Below are positions 18,426-27,209 of a DNA stretch of 64,000 bases, in pieces. The notes under the pieces are model-generated. The model was not told the DNA's origin. It worked only from the letters and a program-made list of their open reading frames with translations, and searched no databases. The stretch is from contig JAABSH010000006.1 in the NCBI GenBank assembly GCA_011390465.1, positions 53,946 to 117,945 on the forward strand, written 5' to 3'. The stretch is from Desulfobacteraceae bacterium. GTDB taxonomy: Bacteria > Desulfobacterota > Desulfobacteria > Desulfobacterales > Desulfosalsimonadaceae. A program made the translations under genes and the position numbers. The first letter of the stretch is position 1. The number at the start of each line of letters is the position of its first letter.

Positions 18426-18669
18426 TGGTTTGTGGCACGCCTTCGCCTTTTTTAACCCGGTTAATTGCCGTTAAAAGTCGTTTTGCATTTTTCGGCGACC
18501 GAAGAAGATGCGCTGTTTCAAGCACCCCGGCAAGCTCATCAGCGGTTATCATGGCAACATCTTCTTGCCCGCGCCGCTGAATAATAACGATCTCCCGATT
18601 CCTGGTAACCTCATCCATTAAAGAGGCCAGGCTTGCTCGCGCTTGCGTGTATGTGGTTTGTATGGCCAT
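18391..18669 (-). CDS. yefM: YefM/Phd-family antitoxin
   Basis: 92 residues. The N-terminal Phd/YefM fold is evident ('YTQARASLASLMDEV', 'EIVIIQRRGQEDVAMITADE'), followed by the toxin-wrapping tail. It precedes the YoeB toxin gene with overlap. A GGAGGG ribosome site stands just before the ATG. Upstream DNA has the TGTACA core and an inverted repeat expected for YefM autoregulation, listed separately. Confidence 0.9.
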   Translation of the reverse strand: MAIQTTYTQARASLASLMDEVTRNREIVIIQRRGQEDVAMITADELAGVLETAHLLRSPKNAKRLLTAINRVKKGEGVPQTIDDLRSEVGVA

Positions 18670-18684
18670 ATGTCCCTCCTGTTT

Positions 18685-18709
18685 ATATGTACAGACATAC
18701 AGTACATAT
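18685..18709. promoter_or_regulatory. Probable YefM-YoeB operator
   Basis: Inverted repeat ATATGTAC (18685-18692) and GTACATAT (18702-18709), 16-24 bases upstream of the antitoxin ATG. The left arm includes TGTACA (18688-18693), the core hexamer known for YefM-YoeB autoregulation in E. coli. Confidence 0.6.
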
Positions 18710-18866
18710 GTTCAGTGGAAGTGTCAATATTGAATCAACCAGTTCCTTTGAAAGCCATTTTATATCAATATCATTTGTTTGATGGATTTTTTGGGTCAAC
18801 ATGGCTGTAATTGGTAACGTCTCCTTCATTGGCTTCTGCTTTTTTCGATCAGTTAAATTGGCATTG

Positions 18867-19091
18867 TTAGGAATTTTTATAAAAATCTGTAACGAACGGA
18901 TAGATCCACGCACTTATAATCATGTCGCCACTAGTGTGCATATAAAACAATGCAACGCCCTTCATCTTCTCTATCATCCAACGATAACTTGAACCCCAGG
19001 ATTTTTCAATGTAATCAATTTCTCCGGAAATAAAACCGGTTTTTTTTAACTGTTCCCAAACTTCTGATTTTTGAATAGTCCATAAAATCAT
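18867..19091 (-). pseudogene. DUF3841 protein fragment
   Basis: A 74-codon frame beginning 'MILWTIQKSEVWEQLKKTG' and continuing 'YRWMIEKMKGV' resembles the first 50 residues of DUF3841 proteins, which are normally about 190-220 residues. After that the similarity ends and the frame stops, so the remaining three quarters are missing. The function of the family is not known. The DNA is AT-rich relative to its surroundings. Confidence 0.5.
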
Positions 19092-19114
19092 TATTTCATG
19101 CTACCTTGCTTATT

Positions 19115-19320
19115 TTAATACCGGTGCCTCGGTGTGAGACGGATTATCATGCCTAAAAATCGTTCACACACCTGTCCCAGAATATCCGCCGATAAAACGG
19201 AAAACTCGTAAGGACTTTCCGGGTAATATAAATTCCTGAAAATCTCCTTTAACGGCTTGTCATCGATTTGCAAAAACGGCGTGAGATTGCGGTCATAATC
19301 CGTTATCCTCATCAATATGA
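19115..19320 (-). pseudogene. Fragment of a second type IIG restriction-modification gene
   Basis: The frame contains 'IDDKPLKEIFRNLYYPESP', 'YEFSVLSADILGQV' and 'ERFLGMIIRLTPRH'. This aligns residue by residue with 'IDDRVLKDIFKNLYYPDSPY' and 'ILGQVYENFLGKVICLTPSH' in the intact gene at 15043-17919. Only about 55 of more than 950 residues survive, and the surrounding frame is unrelated sequence ending in the ATGACGA repeat. The identity is below that of a recent duplication, so it was probably a different allele or paralogue. Confidence 0.75.
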
Positions 19321-19451
19321 TTTCAGGGCGATCTTCCTTTTGTAAAATAATTGAAAATAGCAAAATAGCGGCAAGGGGACAATGATATAAAATTTGAGGG
19401 TCGGAAGAAGACAAAGACACGGAACGTACAGGGCTTGATGGGAGAGATTTG

Positions 19452-20273
19452 TCATTCGTCATTCGTCATTCGTAATTCCTTAATATATCTTCCCGGCACC
19501 GGCGTCACCCGCGGCAGGTTGTCCAGGGGATTTTCATCCACCAGCAGGGGGCAGCCGTAAACTGATTCCAGAATATCATAGGTGAGCACTGTTTTCGGCG
19601 GCCCCACCCGGACCAGGCACCCGCTTTTCACCAGCATCAGGGTATCCGCGTACATGGCGGCCAGATTCACGTCATGGGAGACCATCACCACGGTGATATT
19701 TTTCTCCTGTTTCATTTTCTCCATCATGTCCATAATCCGGAGCTGATGGGCGATATCAAGGGACGCGGTGGGTTCATCCAGCACAATAATATCCGGATTC
19801 TGGCAGATGGCCCGGGCAATAAACACCCGCTGACATTCCCCGCCGGAGAGCTGATTCAGGCGTCGGCCGGCCAGGTGTTTCACTTCGGTAAAGGCCATGG
19901 CCTGATCCGCCAGACGATGGTCCTGGACAGATGTCAGCCCAAAGGTGCCCAGATGGGGGGCGCGACCGAACAGCACCACGTCCTGCACGGAAAAGGGAAA
20001 ATCCGTGGGCACCTGCTGGGGCACAAAGGCAATCTGCCGGGCCAGATATTTTCGCCGGATGGCGCCGATGGGGTGTCCGCCAATTTCAAGCACTCCGTCC
20101 AGGGGCCGGATCAGGCCCGCAATGAGTTTCATGAGCGTGGTTTTGCCGGAACCGTTGGGGCCGATAACAATAAAAATCTCCCCTTTCTGCACACTGAAAG
20201 ACAACTGATCCAGCACCCGGGTGCCGTCATAAGCATAGGTCAGCCGGCTGGCATTCACCGCAATCCGGCTCAT
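19452..20273 (-). CDS. btuD: Vitamin B12 / iron-siderophore ABC transporter ATP-binding protein (BtuD-like)
   Basis: 273 residues. Seen: Walker A 'GPNGSGKTT' at about 37-45, Q-loop 'IAFVPQQVP', signature 'LSGGECQRV', Walker B 'IIVLDEPTAS' and switch His 'VMVSHDVN'. It powers import through the permease encoded just upstream; the genes overlap by ATGA. Cobalamin rather than iron is inferred from the riboswitch ahead of the operon. The last residues ('MTNDE') are encoded by the ATGACGAATGACGA simple repeat, so the original C-terminus was probably slightly different. Confidence 0.88.
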   Translation of the reverse strand: MSRIAVNASRLTYAYDGTRVLDQLSFSVQKGEIFIVIGPNGSGKTTLMKLIAGLIRPLDGVLEIGGHPIGAIRRKYLARQIAFVPQQVPTDFPFSVQDVVLFGRAPHLGTFGLTSVQDHRLADQAMAFTEVKHLAGRRLNQLSGGECQRVFIARAICQNPDIIVLDEPTASLDIAHQLRIMDMMEKMKQEKNITVVMVSHDVNLAAMYADTLMLVKSGCLVRVGPPKTVLTYDILESVYGCPLLVDENPLDNLPRVTPVPGRYIKELRMTNDE

Positions 20274-21268
20274 GGCTGGGTCCTTTTCAGCAGAACAATA
20301 AACAACGGCGCACCCACCAGCGCCGTGATCACACCGGCAGGCATTTCTCCCTGCCCAGGAAGGGTGCGGGCCAGCAGATCACACAGCACCAGATAGGCCC
20401 CCCCGCCAAAAATACACCCCGGCACCAGCACCCGGTGATCCGCACCGAACAAAAGCCTCAGCAGATGCGGGATCACCAGCCCTACAAACGCCACCAGGCC
20501 GCAATAGCAGACCGTGACACTCACCATAAAAGACGTGATCACCAGAAGGGTAACCGACACCCACCTGACGTTAACCCCCATGGAAAGGGCCATTTCACGG
20601 CCCATCAGCAGCAGGTTCATGGTATTGGCCCGCCAGAAAATGACCATAAAACAGGGCACCATCATGCCGGCCATGATCAGGGCTTCTTTTTTCCCGCCCG
20701 CAGACAAATCCCCCATGAGCCAGAACATGATATTGTGAATCCGGGCGTCCTGGGTCATGGAAATAAGAAACATGATCACAGCGGAACAAAAAGCATTGAC
20801 CATCACCCCGGACAGCAGAAGGGATTCTTTTTTCATCATGGTTCGGCCTGAAGAAATAACCAGCACCAGAAACAGGGTGGCCATACCGCCGGCAAACGCC
20901 GCCAGGCTGACCCCGGGAAACCGGGCAAAACTCAATAAAATCCCGATAATGGCACCGATGGCGGCCCCGCCGGAGATGCCGAGAATATAGGGTTCCGCCA
21001 GGGGATTGCGCAGCAGGGCCTGAAACACCAAGCCGCCCAGAGACAGGGCTGCCCCCATCAAGGCCGCGATCACTACCCGGGGAAACCGGATTTCCCAGAC
21101 AATGGTGTAATACAGACTCTGGGGATCCGTCAGTCGGGAAAAAATTTCCGTCAACGACAGGATGCCGTCATCCGACGACCCCAGGCTGATGCCAAGGAGC
21201 ATGACCCCGGCCAGAAGCACGATCATGCCGCTGGAAACCGCAACGGCTTTTTTTAATACCGATGCCAT
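20270..21268 (-). CDS. btuC: BtuC/FecCD-family ABC transporter permease
   Basis: 332 residues with about ten hydrophobic helices. Seen: the family stretches 'RFPRVVIAALMGAALSLGG', 'FQALLRNPLAEPYILGISGG', 'GLVIPHLLRLLFG' and the C-terminal 'PAGVITALVGAPLFIVLL'. It forms the inner-membrane channel of a B12 or siderophore importer. It starts one base into the stop of the binding-protein gene and overlaps the ATPase gene, so the three are one operon. Confidence 0.9.
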   Translation of the reverse strand: MASVLKKAVAVSSGMIVLLAGVMLLGISLGSSDDGILSLTEIFSRLTDPQSLYYTIVWEIRFPRVVIAALMGAALSLGGLVFQALLRNPLAEPYILGISGGAAIGAIIGILLSFARFPGVSLAAFAGGMATLFLVLVISSGRTMMKKESLLLSGVMVNAFCSAVIMFLISMTQDARIHNIMFWLMGDLSAGGKKEALIMAGMMVPCFMVIFWRANTMNLLLMGREMALSMGVNVRWVSVTLLVITSFMVSVTVCYCGLVAFVGLVIPHLLRLLFGADHRVLVPGCIFGGGAYLVLCDLLARTLPGQGEMPAGVITALVGAPLFIVLLKRTQP

Positions 21269-22191
21269 TATGGGCCCCTGTCTGCCGAGTGGCCGTCAAG
21301 TTCCGGATGAATGAGCGATATCAGGGTTTCCAGCCCGTCGAGCAGCCGCAGGGTGGGCCGGTCAAACAGGTCAGAATCCACCAGATGGATCCGGTTGTTT
21401 TTTACCGCCGGAATAGCGGACCATCTGCACCATTTCGCCATGACCTGATCAAAAACCTTTTCCCTTGCCATGGAGGTAATAATCAGGACTTCGGGCGCGC
21501 CCACAATGACCTCTTCCGTGGAATACCGGGGATACGCCCTGTGAGGGGCCGCCATGTTGACGCCGCCGGCGGTTTCAATGAGCTCGTGAATAAAGGTATC
21601 GGATCCCACAGACACAATCGGAGAGACCCCAATCTGAAAAAACACCAGGGGCCGGGAATCCGCGCGTGCCGCAAGGGCACGGACCCGGTCGATCCGGGCG
21701 TCCATTTCCGCCACCCGTGCGGCGGCATTTTCCACTGCCCCCAGCAGATCGCCGATCTCCAAAACAGTGGTGCGGATGGTTTCAATACTTCTTGGATTTA
21801 CGGCATATACGGGAATCCCCAGGGTTTCGAGCCGCATAACGGTCTTTTTGGGATTGCCGTCCTTAATGCCGATGCACAAATCCGGATTCAGGGAAACAAT
21901 TTTTTCCAGATCCAGGGCCACATAGGAGCCGACTTTGGGCAAATCTCCGGCAGGGGCGGGATGATCGCTGTAAAGTGTGGCCCCTTTCAGCCGGTCTTCA
22001 CATTCCAGCGCATAGATGATTTCCGTAATGCTCGGCGCAAGGGACACCACCCGCCGGGGGCATTCCGGCACATCCACCACCCGGCCGGTCTGGTCCGTGA
22101 GCATTTTTCCGGTTGCCGGCAATGCCCCGGCAAAAACCAGAACCAAAACCAGGCAGCAAAAAAACAATTTAATTGATAATGTATACTGCAT
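21268..22191 (-). CDS. btuF: Periplasmic cobalamin-binding protein (BtuF-like)
   Basis: About 307 residues. The first 25 ('LSIKLFFCCLVLVLVFAGAL') are a signal peptide; a Cys pair lies in the hydrophobic part but no clean lipobox is visible. The mature part has 'PRRVVSLAPSITEIIYAL', 'LPKVGSYVALDLEKIVSLNP' and 'PVYAVNPRSIETI', typical of class III binding proteins for B12 and siderophores. I start it at ATG 22191 rather than the TTG three codons upstream. It is the first gene of the operon behind the cobalamin riboswitch. Confidence 0.87.
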   Translation of the reverse strand: MQYTLSIKLFFCCLVLVLVFAGALPATGKMLTDQTGRVVDVPECPRRVVSLAPSITEIIYALECEDRLKGATLYSDHPAPAGDLPKVGSYVALDLEKIVSLNPDLCIGIKDGNPKKTVMRLETLGIPVYAVNPRSIETIRTTVLEIGDLLGAVENAAARVAEMDARIDRVRALAARADSRPLVFFQIGVSPIVSVGSDTFIHELIETAGGVNMAAPHRAYPRYSTEEVIVGAPEVLIITSMAREKVFDQVMAKWCRWSAIPAVKNNRIHLVDSDLFDRPTLRLLDGLETLISLIHPELDGHSADRGP

Positions 22192-22221
22192 TACTGACAA
22201 ATTTCAGATTTCCCTACAAAC

Positions 22222-22252
22222 AAAAAAATCCCTAAGCCGTAACAGCTTAAGG
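22222..22252 (-). terminator. Riboswitch-linked intrinsic terminator
   Basis: On the minus strand a hairpin CCTTAAGC...GCTTAGG (22231-22252) is followed by A-TTTTTTT. It lies between the B12 aptamer and the btuF start, so ligand binding probably promotes this terminator. Confidence 0.75.
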
Positions 22253-22395
22253 ATTGCACCCGGTTTCTTCATCCCTGTTTGTCCGAATGCACATAACGAT
22301 GTTCGTCCACACTCACAGCGGCGGGACCACGACGGATTTTCACCGTCTTCCCTTTTCAGCCGATATCGGCACCTGGGGGAATAATTGCATTTCAC
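22245..22395 (-). ncRNA. Cobalamin riboswitch
   Basis: On the minus strand, in order: AGGTGCC (22374-22368), GCTGAAAAGGGAA, GGTGAAAATCC, then GGTCCCGCCGCTGTGA (the B12 box region) and a distal part ending near 22255. These are the conserved elements of the cobalamin aptamer. It precedes btuFCD, and its 3' side runs into a terminator hairpin with a T-run, which suggests transcriptional attenuation when adenosyl- or methylcobalamin is present. A TTGACA (22431-22426) with an AT-rich GATTTA 17 bases on is a possible promoter. Confidence 0.9.
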
Positions 22396-22605
22396 AGAAC
22401 CTTAAATCCTAAATTTCCGGCCGCATGTCAACCGCAAAAACCAAAAGGCCACAGATACATCCCGGAGAAAACAGAGATACCCCACAGACAATCCACAGGG
22501 AACCAGCGGACAACCACCGGACAAATTAATGTTTTACTTGAAAAAACCCATGCAATAACCTATCCTTAACAAAATTTACCCTGTACTTACAACCCTCGAC
22601 CGGAT

Positions 22606-23097
22606 ATGGCGCTGACAAACGGAAAAATGACAGAAACTGCTTTTATCATTTTCACCCTTGACCACCAGCCCTATGCTTTACCCGTAGATTGCGTTAAAAC
22701 CGTTATCCGCGCGGTTCAGCTGACGGAGCTGCCGGATGCGCCGGAACTGATGACCGGCATCCTGAACATGGGAGGGGTTTTTATTCCGGTAATGAACATC
22801 CGCAAGCAATTCGGTCTGCCGGAAAAACCGACAGACATCCGGGACAGAATCATTATTGCCGACATTTCCGGTTATACCATTGCCTTTATGGCGGATGCGG
22901 TCAAAACGGTGGCGGTACTTGAAACCCGCCCCGTATCCCGGGCCGCGAACATCTATCCGGGCATGGAACAGTTTCTCTCCGGCGTCTCGGCCTGCAACGG
23001 CGTCACGGTTCTGATTTACGACGCCGCCTCGCTGTTTTCCGAAACCATGCTTCAGCGGGCCGCTGAAGCAGTAGAAGAAATCGACGCATCCCTATGA
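22606..23097 (+). CDS. CheW-like scaffold protein (WspB-like)
   Basis: 163 residues, one CheW domain ('LDHQPYALPVDCVKTVIRAV', 'GILNMGGVFIPVMNIRKQFG', 'FMADAVKTV'). It couples a chemoreceptor to the CheA kinase. It is the first gene of a chemosensory cluster and overlaps the CheR gene by ATGA. A second in-frame ATG at 22627 is also possible; neither has a strong ribosome site. By position and pairing with the CheR-TPR gene it corresponds to WspB. Confidence 0.87.
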   Translation: MALTNGKMTETAFIIFTLDHQPYALPVDCVKTVIRAVQLTELPDAPELMTGILNMGGVFIPVMNIRKQFGLPEKPTDIRDRIIIADISGYTIAFMADAVKTVAVLETRPVSRAANIYPGMEQFLSGVSACNGVTVLIYDAASLFSETMLQRAAEAVEEIDASL

Positions 23098-24653
23098 ACC
23101 CCGCGCTCCCCTCCCATATGCTCCCGGAATTAAGCCGCCTGGTGAGCCTGCACACGGGATTGTATTTTCCGGAAAACAAATGGCGGTTTCTGAAGAGAGG
23201 AACCGCGGCCGCCATCCGGGATCTGAACACGGACATCCATCATCTGATCCGCTGCCTTTACGGGGCTCCGTCCCGGCATATCATTGATGCGCTGACCACC
23301 CATCTCACGGTGGGAGAAACCTATTTTCTCCGGGATAAAAATTTCTTTCAAATCCTCCAGGATCATATTCTCCGGGGCATTACCCGCTACCCGAAACGGG
23401 ATGAAAAAAAAATCATTTTCTGGAGCGCTGCCTGCGCCACCGGAGAAGAGCCCTATTCCATCGCCATTCTGATGGATCAGCTGTTTCCGGCGATTCAGGA
23501 CTGGGACATCACCATTGTGGCCTCAGACATCAATCCCAATGCCCTGGAAAAAGCAAAAACCGGAATTTATTCCACCTGGTCCCTGCGGGGTACCCCTGAA
23601 AAAATCATCAAAACCTATTTCACTCCCGGCCCGGGGAATTATTTTAAACTTTTGCCGCGCATCCGGAACATGGTGCGCTTCCACCAGGTTAACCTGATAA
23701 AAGGGCCGTATTCGCCCCTGCTCAACTGCAACGACCCCATTGATGTGGTACTCTGCTGCAACGTGCTCATGTACTTCAGCGACGCGGACAGAATCCGGGT
23801 GCTCCGGAACCTTTCCGGCATGATTATTGATAACGGCTGGCTGATTACCGGGCCGGCGGAATCCGGATTTGTCTCCCTGCCGGAATTTTCACCGGTGCGG
23901 TTTCCCAGCGCCCTGTATCACCGGAAAGGCCCTCCGCGATATGCACCGGAAGATCACCCCAAACCGCCGCCGGAAGCGCCGGTAAAAAAACATCCCATGA
24001 CGCCGGCGCGGCGCATTGATCGTTTCTCCGGGGCCAGGGCCTGCGCAGAAAAATTAAACCGCCGCATTACCGATACAACCGCGGTCCTGCCGCCGGGCAC
24101 CTCCCGGTATGAACGCTACCAGGAAGCCGTGGCAGCCTATAAACAGGGGTATTACGCCCAGGCCGTGGAGCATCTGCTGCCCCTGTTTAATGAAACTGCC
24201 CTGAGCACAAAAACCCAATCCAGCGACAAAGCGGTAAATAATGACCGGCCGTTTCTGATGAAAACCGAATCCATGATTCTGCTTGCAAAAGCCTACGCCA
24301 ACCTGGGCGATCTTGACCCGGCCATTGGCTGGTGTGAACAAGCCATTGCGGCTGAAAAACTGAACCCGGAAATCTATTATCTGCTTTCCTCCATTCTGCA
24401 GACGGCCCGGAAACTTGACGACGCCATCAAACCCCTGAAACAGGCCATTTATCTTGATCCGGAGTTTATCATGGCCCATTTCACCTTAGGCATGCTGCAG
24501 CTCCAGAACCAGATGATCCCTGAAAGCCGCAAAAGCATGCAGAATGCCATGATGCTCCTGGAAATGAAAGATCCGGACGAGGTGCTGCCGTTTTCCGAAG
24601 GCATGACCGCCGGCCGGCTGCTTGCAACCCTGAAATCCATGCAGATGAACTGA
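23094..24653 (+). CDS. CheR methyltransferase with C-terminal TPR (WspC-like)
   Basis: 519 residues. Methylates glutamates of the cluster's receptor with S-adenosylmethionine. Seen: CheR N-terminal helices ('LVSLHTGLYFPENKWRFL'), 'LTVGETYFLRD', the cofactor motif 'SAACATGEEPYSIAI' near residue 105, 'VASDINPNALEKAK', 'VVLCCNVLMYF', a Pro-rich linker near 285-310, then tetratricopeptide repeats (about 340-500). A TPR-bearing CheR is characteristic of Wsp and other non-motility chemosensory systems. Start by ATGA overlap with the preceding CheW. Confidence 0.9.
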   Translation: MNPALPSHMLPELSRLVSLHTGLYFPENKWRFLKRGTAAAIRDLNTDIHHLIRCLYGAPSRHIIDALTTHLTVGETYFLRDKNFFQILQDHILRGITRYPKRDEKKIIFWSAACATGEEPYSIAILMDQLFPAIQDWDITIVASDINPNALEKAKTGIYSTWSLRGTPEKIIKTYFTPGPGNYFKLLPRIRNMVRFHQVNLIKGPYSPLLNCNDPIDVVLCCNVLMYFSDADRIRVLRNLSGMIIDNGWLITGPAESGFVSLPEFSPVRFPSALYHRKGPPRYAPEDHPKPPPEAPVKKHPMTPARRIDRFSGARACAEKLNRRITDTTAVLPPGTSRYERYQEAVAAYKQGYYAQAVEHLLPLFNETALSTKTQSSDKAVNNDRPFLMKTESMILLAKAYANLGDLDPAIGWCEQAIAAEKLNPEIYYLLSSILQTARKLDDAIKPLKQAIYLDPEFIMAHFTLGMLQLQNQMIPESRKSMQNAMMLLEMKDPDEVLPFSEGMTAGRLLATLKSMQMN

Positions 24654-24654
24654 T

Positions 24655-25188
24655 ATGACCCGACTCCCTGACAACAACCCGGCAACCCGCGACGCGATCC
24701 TGGCGGAACGGGCACAGCAACTGGCCAGACAGGCCGCGGATGCCTCCCGGTCCGAAGCCGTTCTCACCGTGGTGGTCTTCCGTATGGCCCATGAAACCTA
24801 TGCCCTTGAAATGCGCCGGATCCGGGGCATTCACCCGTTGGCGGATATCACCAAAATTCCCGGAGTGCCGGACTTTATCCGGGGGATTCTTAATTTGCGG
24901 GGAGAAATTATTTCCGTGGTGGATTTAAAAATTTTTTTCGATCTGACGGATGACGCCCCTGTCCGGTCTCCCCAGGTCATTATTCTGTCCTCTGATGACA
25001 TGGAATTCGGTATCCTGGCAGACGACATTCTGGGTATCCGGGACATACCGGAAACCCGCATCCAGAAATCCCTGCCCACCCTTTCCGGGGTGCGGGCAGA
25101 TTACCTTAAAGGCATCACCGCCGGCGGCACCGTTATTATAGACGATGCAAAGCTGCTGTCGGATAAAAAAATGTGCATCACGCTTTAA
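24655..25188 (+). CDS. Second CheW-like protein (WspD-like)
   Basis: 177 residues. After about 40 N-terminal residues the CheW domain is clear: 'RMAHETYALEMRRIRGI', 'IPGVPDFIRGILNLRGEII', 'VDLKIFFDL', 'FGILADDILGI'. Two CheW proteins flanking a CheR is the arrangement of Wsp operons. The gene starts two bases after the CheR stop, so the genes are translationally close. Confidence 0.9.
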   Translation: MTRLPDNNPATRDAILAERAQQLARQAADASRSEAVLTVVVFRMAHETYALEMRRIRGIHPLADITKIPGVPDFIRGILNLRGEIISVVDLKIFFDLTDDAPVRSPQVIILSSDDMEFGILADDILGIRDIPETRIQKSLPTLSGVRADYLKGITAGGTVIIDDAKLLSDKKMCITL

Positions 25189-25220
25189 TTGACACTGACT
25201 CGGCAGGAGGAAACGCAAGC

Positions 25221-27194
25221 ATGAAAATCCGGTCCATATCCAAAAGCATAATGGCGAAACTGATCATCCAGTTTCTGATCGTGGGGTTGATTCCCCTGAT
25301 CGGCATGGGCACTCTGACGTATCTTTTCGCCAGAGATGCCATGAAAACAGAAGTTTATAACCATCTTTCATCTGTTAACAGCATTAAAAAAGTCCAGGTG
25401 CTGGAATTTCTGGAAGACCGGATGAAAAACCTGACCCTGCTTTCCCGGACCCAGCATATCCGGAATATGCTCAACAACAAAACCTACCAGGAAATGAGTC
25501 CGCTGTTCGATTATTATATGAAAGCCTTTGGCTACAGCGACATCCTGCTCGTGGATAAAAACGGCCAAACCGTCTATTCCGCGGCCGGCAATACGGAATA
25601 CACCGCCGACACCCAGGCGGCCGTGGTCACCCGTGATGCCACCGGGCCCCTGTGGGAGGCCATCATGAAAACGGAAACCGCAACCATGACCGATATTGTC
25701 AGCTACCAGGAAAACGCTCCTCCGGCCCTGTTTATGGGCGCGCCGGTCTATACGGACATCGGTGAAATGGGGGCGGTGCTCATTTCCCAGATCACCGCGG
25801 CCCGCCTGAACGTGTTAATCGCCGGCGAGACCGGCATGCGGGCCTCCGGCGACACTTATATTGTGGGGCCGGATTATCTGCTCCGCTCCAATTCGCGTTT
25901 TCTGGACAACAATACCATATTGCGCCAAAAAGTGGATACCATCAGCGCCCGTCAGGCATTCAAGCATCCATCCGGTTTGGCCGCCGGCAAGAACTACCGG
26001 AATGTTGATGTGCTGAGCGCCTACGCCCACCTGGATCTGCCCCGGCGCATCGGCACGGATTTTGACTGGGCCATTATTACGGAAATTGCGGAAACGGAAG
26101 CTTTTGGCCTGCTCGAAAAACTGAAAATGAACACCTACTGGGGCATGGGGGTCCTGATTGTCCTTGTGGGAATTGTGGGATTCATCCAGTCTCGAATGCT
26201 GTCCCGGCCCATCAATGAACTCTCCTACCATATCGTACGGCTTAATGACGGTGACTTTACCACGGAAGTGCCCCTGACCCATCCCAACCGGAAGGATGAA
26301 GTCGGCCTGCTGCTAAGGACATTTAATGACGGCAGCAAAAAATTCCGGCGGCAGATGAAAAATCTTCTGGAATCCACCAACCTGCTTTTAGATGCCATCA
26401 GCCGCATCTCCACCACCGCGTCCCAGCTTGCCACCAGCGCGTCGGAAACCTCCAGCTCCATCAGCGAAGTCACCACCACGGCCGAAGAAGTCAAGCAGAC
26501 TTCTCAACTGGCCAGTGAAAAAGCCGAATACGTTGCCCAAAGTGCGGATTCCACCACCCGGATTTCCCTGGCCGGAAAACAGGCCACGGAAAACACCATG
26601 ATCGGTATTGAGCGCATCCGCAAAGAAATGAACCATATCGCCGAGAGCACGGTAAAACTGAGCTCCCAGACCAAAAGCATTGAAGACATCATCAATACCG
26701 TCTCTGATATTGCGGACCAGTCCAATATCCTGTCCGTTAACGCGGCCATTGAAGCGGCAAAAGCCGGTGAACACGGCAAAGGCTTTGCCGTGGTGGCCCA
26801 GGAGGTAAAAACCCTGGCCAATCAGTCCAAGGAAGCCACCAACCAGGTGAGAGAAATTTTAGGAGATATCCAGAAGGCCACCAGCACGGCGGTCATGGCC
26901 ACGGAACGGGGCACCAAAACCGTTGCCGAGGCAGTGGAACTCTCAGAACAGGCCGGCGACGCCATTGACCGGCTCTCCAATCGGGTCACTGAATCCGCTG
27001 AAGCGGCCATGCAAATTACCGCGTCCAATCAGCAGCAGCTTTCCGGCATGGACCAGCTGTCCCAGGCCATGGAAAGCATAAACGACGCCACCCAGCAGAA
27101 CCTGGATGGGGTAAAACAGCTGGAAGATGCCATCAGAGGGCTGGAAGAAATGGCCCAGGCACTGAAATCCTTTACCGCCAGTTATAAAATTTAA
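25221..27194 (+). CDS. Methyl-accepting chemotaxis protein (WspA-like)
   Basis: About 657 residues. ATG 25221 is chosen over an upstream GTG/ATG because AGGAGG stands about 12 bases before it. Seen: a first membrane helix near residues 12-35, a periplasmic Cache-like sensor region to about 300, a second helix 'MGVLIVLVGIVGFI' near 310, a HAMP linker ('SRPINELSYHIVRLNDGDF'), and a long methylation/signalling coiled coil with the hairpin tip 'GFAVVAQEVKTLANQSKEAT' near 517. No C-terminal pentapeptide tether. It senses an unknown cue at the inner membrane and drives the CheA kinase encoded next. Confidence 0.92.
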   Translation: MKIRSISKSIMAKLIIQFLIVGLIPLIGMGTLTYLFARDAMKTEVYNHLSSVNSIKKVQVLEFLEDRMKNLTLLSRTQHIRNMLNNKTYQEMSPLFDYYMKAFGYSDILLVDKNGQTVYSAAGNTEYTADTQAAVVTRDATGPLWEAIMKTETATMTDIVSYQENAPPALFMGAPVYTDIGEMGAVLISQITAARLNVLIAGETGMRASGDTYIVGPDYLLRSNSRFLDNNTILRQKVDTISARQAFKHPSGLAAGKNYRNVDVLSAYAHLDLPRRIGTDFDWAIITEIAETEAFGLLEKLKMNTYWGMGVLIVLVGIVGFIQSRMLSRPINELSYHIVRLNDGDFTTEVPLTHPNRKDEVGLLLRTFNDGSKKFRRQMKNLLESTNLLLDAISRISTTASQLATSASETSSSISEVTTTAEEVKQTSQLASEKAEYVAQSADSTTRISLAGKQATENTMIGIERIRKEMNHIAESTVKLSSQTKSIEDIINTVSDIADQSNILSVNAAIEAAKAGEHGKGFAVVAQEVKTLANQSKEATNQVREILGDIQKATSTAVMATERGTKTVAEAVELSEQAGDAIDRLSNRVTESAEAAMQITASNQQQLSGMDQLSQAMESINDATQQNLDGVKQLEDAIRGLEEMAQALKSFTASYKI

Positions 27195-27209
27195 GTTCAG
27201 GCCGGAGAC

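Noticed and set aside
18683..18829. Minus-strand frame starting 'MKETLPITAMLTQKIHQTND'
   Set aside because: It looks slightly like a small antitoxin, but it overlaps the YefM operator, has no ribosome site, and has no partner. It may be another decayed gene but I cannot support it.
19320..19462. N-terminal part of the frame that contains the restriction-gene fragment
   Set aside because: The first 45 residues are unrelated to the family and begin in the ATGACGA repeat; only the later part was kept as a pseudogene.
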